A DNA stretch of 64,000 nt from positions 1,612,001 to 1,676,000 of the forward strand of contig JAACJO010000009.1 of the NCBI GenBank assembly GCA_013368445.1. Reading direction: 5' to 3'. A model generated the notes under the pieces. It was not told the origin of the DNA and made no database searches. It saw nothing but the letters and a program-made list of their open reading frames with translations. The translations under genes were made by a program, and so were the position numbers. The DNA comes from Leucocoprinus leucothites. Its lineage: Eukaryota; Basidiomycota; Agaricomycetes; Agaricales; Agaricaceae. Of this stretch, positions 61,984 through 64,000 are shown in pieces; positions within the stretch are counted from its first letter, which is position 1; each line of letters starts with the position of its first letter.

Positions 61984-62234
61984 TGTTAAAAGGTGATGCA
62001 CAGGGGACATCTAGGAGGTCCTAGAAACCAGAGAAATCACCCAGGGAGCTTACAACTCACACAGGAATCTGTGGACAACTGTAAATGACTGAGAGTCAAG
62101 AAAGCGTCCACAGGAGAGTTGAACATCCAGTCAGGTGATCTACAACTAACTAAGCAACCTCTGCATCAACTCTAAGTTCACACATCAACAAATCAATCAC
62201 AAATACTTGTAGACTGTCCAGAGCACATCTGACA
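61984..62234 (-). repeat. LTR1, 5' LTR of the deleted Cop1 (251 bp)
   Basis: Minus orientation TGTCAG ... TTTTAACA, the short form with one 51-bp unit, next to the PBS. The right flank begins ATACC, in sequence of unknown origin. Confidence 0.92.
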
Positions 62235-62864
62235 ATACCATGAGTACAAGCAGTATTGTAAGTAAGAGTTGTAGACATATTAAGAGAACAATACCGAAAG
62301 TTGGGATTCTGAATATACTGTCAAGATTTGCGAAATACTGGTGCTTACTAAGCATGCAAAAGTTACAGAGAAGTCAGCCATTGGCTTCAGTGTATGTGCT
62401 GTGCCTTTCTGATATCACATTGACCAATTTGGTCTACAAGAAAGATGACAGGCAGTGCGAATTAAAATTTAACACTGAAGGAATAATTGGACAGAGAGTA
62501 AGAGTGGAATCTTAGTTGATATTCAGAATAGGTAATACATGAGCTAGTAGCAACATATTTAAGATAATGTGAAATTGGACAAATAACACATAAATATCAC
62601 AAAGCTCACAATGCAATAATAAACAAATAAACAGATAAACAAAAAGTAAATAGACAACGACAGACATGACATGATGGAGAACAACAAACATAAATGGAAT
62701 GGCGGAAATGAATATGAGTGCAAATGAAAAGAGGATAGAATAATGAGTGGAAACAGGCTACGAAATATTTATAGAAATAGTAGATAATGAAAATTGTGGG
62801 AATTGGAAGTTGAAAGAATAGTTGGAGATCAAATTGGAGAGGTCACAATTGCAGATTGTGACAC
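62235..62864 (-). repeat. Unidentified AT-rich LTR-like sequence (LTR7?), truncated
   Basis: AT-rich sequence unlike anything else in the window. In minus orientation it starts TGTCACAATCTGC at 62864, a plausible LTR start, next to Cop1 sequence, and has a TATAAATATTTCG box at 62761-62773. The left end is cut by the Cop1 LTR1. There is one weak reading frame at 62240-62515, with no recognisable domain. It could be an LTR of an unseen family or unique host DNA. Confidence 0.4.
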
Positions 62865-63318
62865 AAGGGCTGTGAAGCTGAGGAGCTCTTTCTGACCTAC
62901 ACAAATGCTTCCCATGGTAGTTGTAAGCAAACTGGTCACTCTACAGGTGGATATGTGACTCTGGTGTGTGGTGGAGCTGTGGGATGGTCCTCCAAGCATT
63001 AGCCCTTTGTTACTCTCTCTTCTACAGAGGCTGAGTATGTGGCTGCAGTTGAGGCTGGCAAGGAGATCATGTGGATGAGGAACATTCTGATTGAGTTTGG
63101 CTATTCCCCTTCCTATGCTTCCACTCTCCTGATTGACAACAAGTCTGGGATTGATGTTTCCAAGAATCCTGAGCATCATGGTCACACGAAACACCTGGAT
63201 CTGTGGTTCTACTGGCTCCAGGATGCTGTACAGTCCACTTTCATTGCTCCAGAGTACATCTCCACCAGCCAGAATGTGGCAGACTTGTTTACTAAGGCTG
63301 TTCAGCCCAAGATGGTGG
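62865..63318 (+). pseudogene. Cop1 pol 3' end (plus): RNase H
   Basis: CEAEELFLTYTNASHGSCKQ, a TAG in SSKH*PFVTLSS (former CAG), STEAEYVAAVEAGKEIMWMR, LLIDNKSGIDVSKNPEHH and DLFTKAVQPKMV. It is interrupted by solo LTR6 and resumes at 63981-64000 (GGTGGAGTTTGCAGTTC), running off the window. It confirms the natural copia end around AVQPKMVEF that LTR2 splits at 857. Confidence 0.88.
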
Positions 63319-63980
63319 TGTTATGTATATTGATTATATCTAGCATTTGTTCCATCTATAATACGAAGTCGATATTAGCTTTACTTAAGTAATATCGCAA
63401 TTATATTTCTTCTTATTTGTTCTTATATTCTCTCATTTGTTTTGACTCATTTACTTTGTCTGGTTACGACTCATTATGACTTGTTTGGTTTTGTTTATAT
63501 TTTGATGACATGTGATTGTTAAATATAGCTGCGCTATATTTGGACTTACCTTGTGATCGATCAGATGATCAAAGAAGAACTTCTTTAGAAGAACTTCTAA
63601 AGCTTCTTTGACAGATCACGTCTTATATAGTTTAATTAGCGTTAAGGAAGCTGTACGCTTCTCTTCTTTCGTTAGAAGCCCTTAGCCCTAGTTAATAATA
63701 GATACCGACTTGTATTGTATATAAGTCGTCGACACCTACCAAGGAGAAACATCATTTCTACTTGGTTAGGTGGAGACTCAATATGAGCCTTTATCTATAC
63801 AAAGTCGAATTGAACTTAAGCCCTAAGATCTCAATTACTAAAGTCTTAACTCTATAATCACCGTATTATAACTCTGACTTAGTAAACGACTTTGTCGCTT
63901 ACCGAGAAGGAGTCCCCTTTGATAAGATCAACTCGATACTTATCGCACCAGCTTAGGACCGGGCCGGCGTCACTATAACA
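63319..63980 (+). repeat. Solo LTR6 (662 bp), TSD GGTGG
   Basis: It starts TGTTATGTATATTG and ends CACTATAACA, flanked by GGTGG at 63314-63318 and 63981-63985 in the last codons of Cop1 pol. A TATA box, TATATAAG, at 63718-63725 indicates plus orientation. A family not otherwise seen in the window. Confidence 0.93.
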
Positions 63981-64000
63981 GGTGGAGTTTGCAGTTCTCA

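Noticed and set aside
62240..62515. 91-codon plus-strand frame in the unidentified stretch
   Set aside because: No domain, no start context and no codon pattern; the surrounding sequence looks like a non-coding LTR.

Overview
The window is a dense graveyard of retrotransposons from a fungal genome, most probably a basidiomycete (inference from the Tad-type LINEs, the fungal-style Ty1/copia and Ty3/gypsy proteins, and CpG-targeted decay). I see no host gene, rRNA or convincing tRNA. Nearly every base belongs to an element inserted in another element. The nesting at the left end is six layers deep: gypsy > copia > LINE > LTR element > gag-only element > truncated LINE.

Names used here. 'TadL' is the autonomous LINE, about 7.0 kb: ORF1 is a gag-like protein with zinc knuckles, and ORF2 carries AP-endonuclease, reverse transcriptase, RNase H and a C-terminal CxC...H...C motif. 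It has a poly(A) tail and 11-17 bp target-site duplications (TSDs). 'GOS' (gag-only satellite) is a family of about 2.3 kb elements that encode only a homologue of TadL ORF1, then about 315 nt of 3'UTR and poly(A). It has no reverse transcriptase. 'Cop1' is a Ty1/copia element with 251 or 301-302 bp LTRs (LTR1). LTR2 to LTR7 are further LTRs, mostly solo.

Layout. 1-445 gypsy RT. 446-2139 Cop1 3' half with a solo LTR2. 2140-8812 TadL copy A, split by solo LTR3 and by a 4.6 kb LTR5 insertion that holds a TadL tail, a GOS and a truncated TadL. 8813-17492 GOS copies in mosaic, with solo LTR4a/b and TadL copy C. 17493-22437 GOS/TadL chimera. 22438-23444 Cop1 piece plus LTR1. 23445-33207 TadL copy I holding LTR2 and a full-length GOS-b. 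33208-36835 two TadL pieces. 36836-47591 a Cop1 element broken by TadL and by three nested GOS copies. 47592-51732 TadL and GOS pieces. 51733-62234 a deleted Cop1 holding a TadL that itself holds the only full-length TadL (53067-60069). 62235-64000 an unidentified LTR-like stretch, Cop1 RNase H and solo LTR6.

How the parts work together (inference). GOS copies are repeatedly full length (five copies of about 2.28-2.33 kb), have TadL-like TSDs and poly(A), share the TadL 5' end, and carry the same 24-nt 3' stem-loop as TadL (20 of 24 bases identical, with a compensatory closing base pair). The simplest reading is that GOS is a gag-encoding, RT-less LINE satellite mobilised in trans by TadL ORF2. 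It resembles HeT-A or HAL1 in layout but comes with its presumed partner in the same locus. Two GOS copies have an ORF that is fully open once one later insertion is removed (636 and 631 aa). Every TadL ORF2 seen here is broken, mostly by CGA>TGA and by CpG transitions, one of which removes a catalytic Asp of the RT in three copies.
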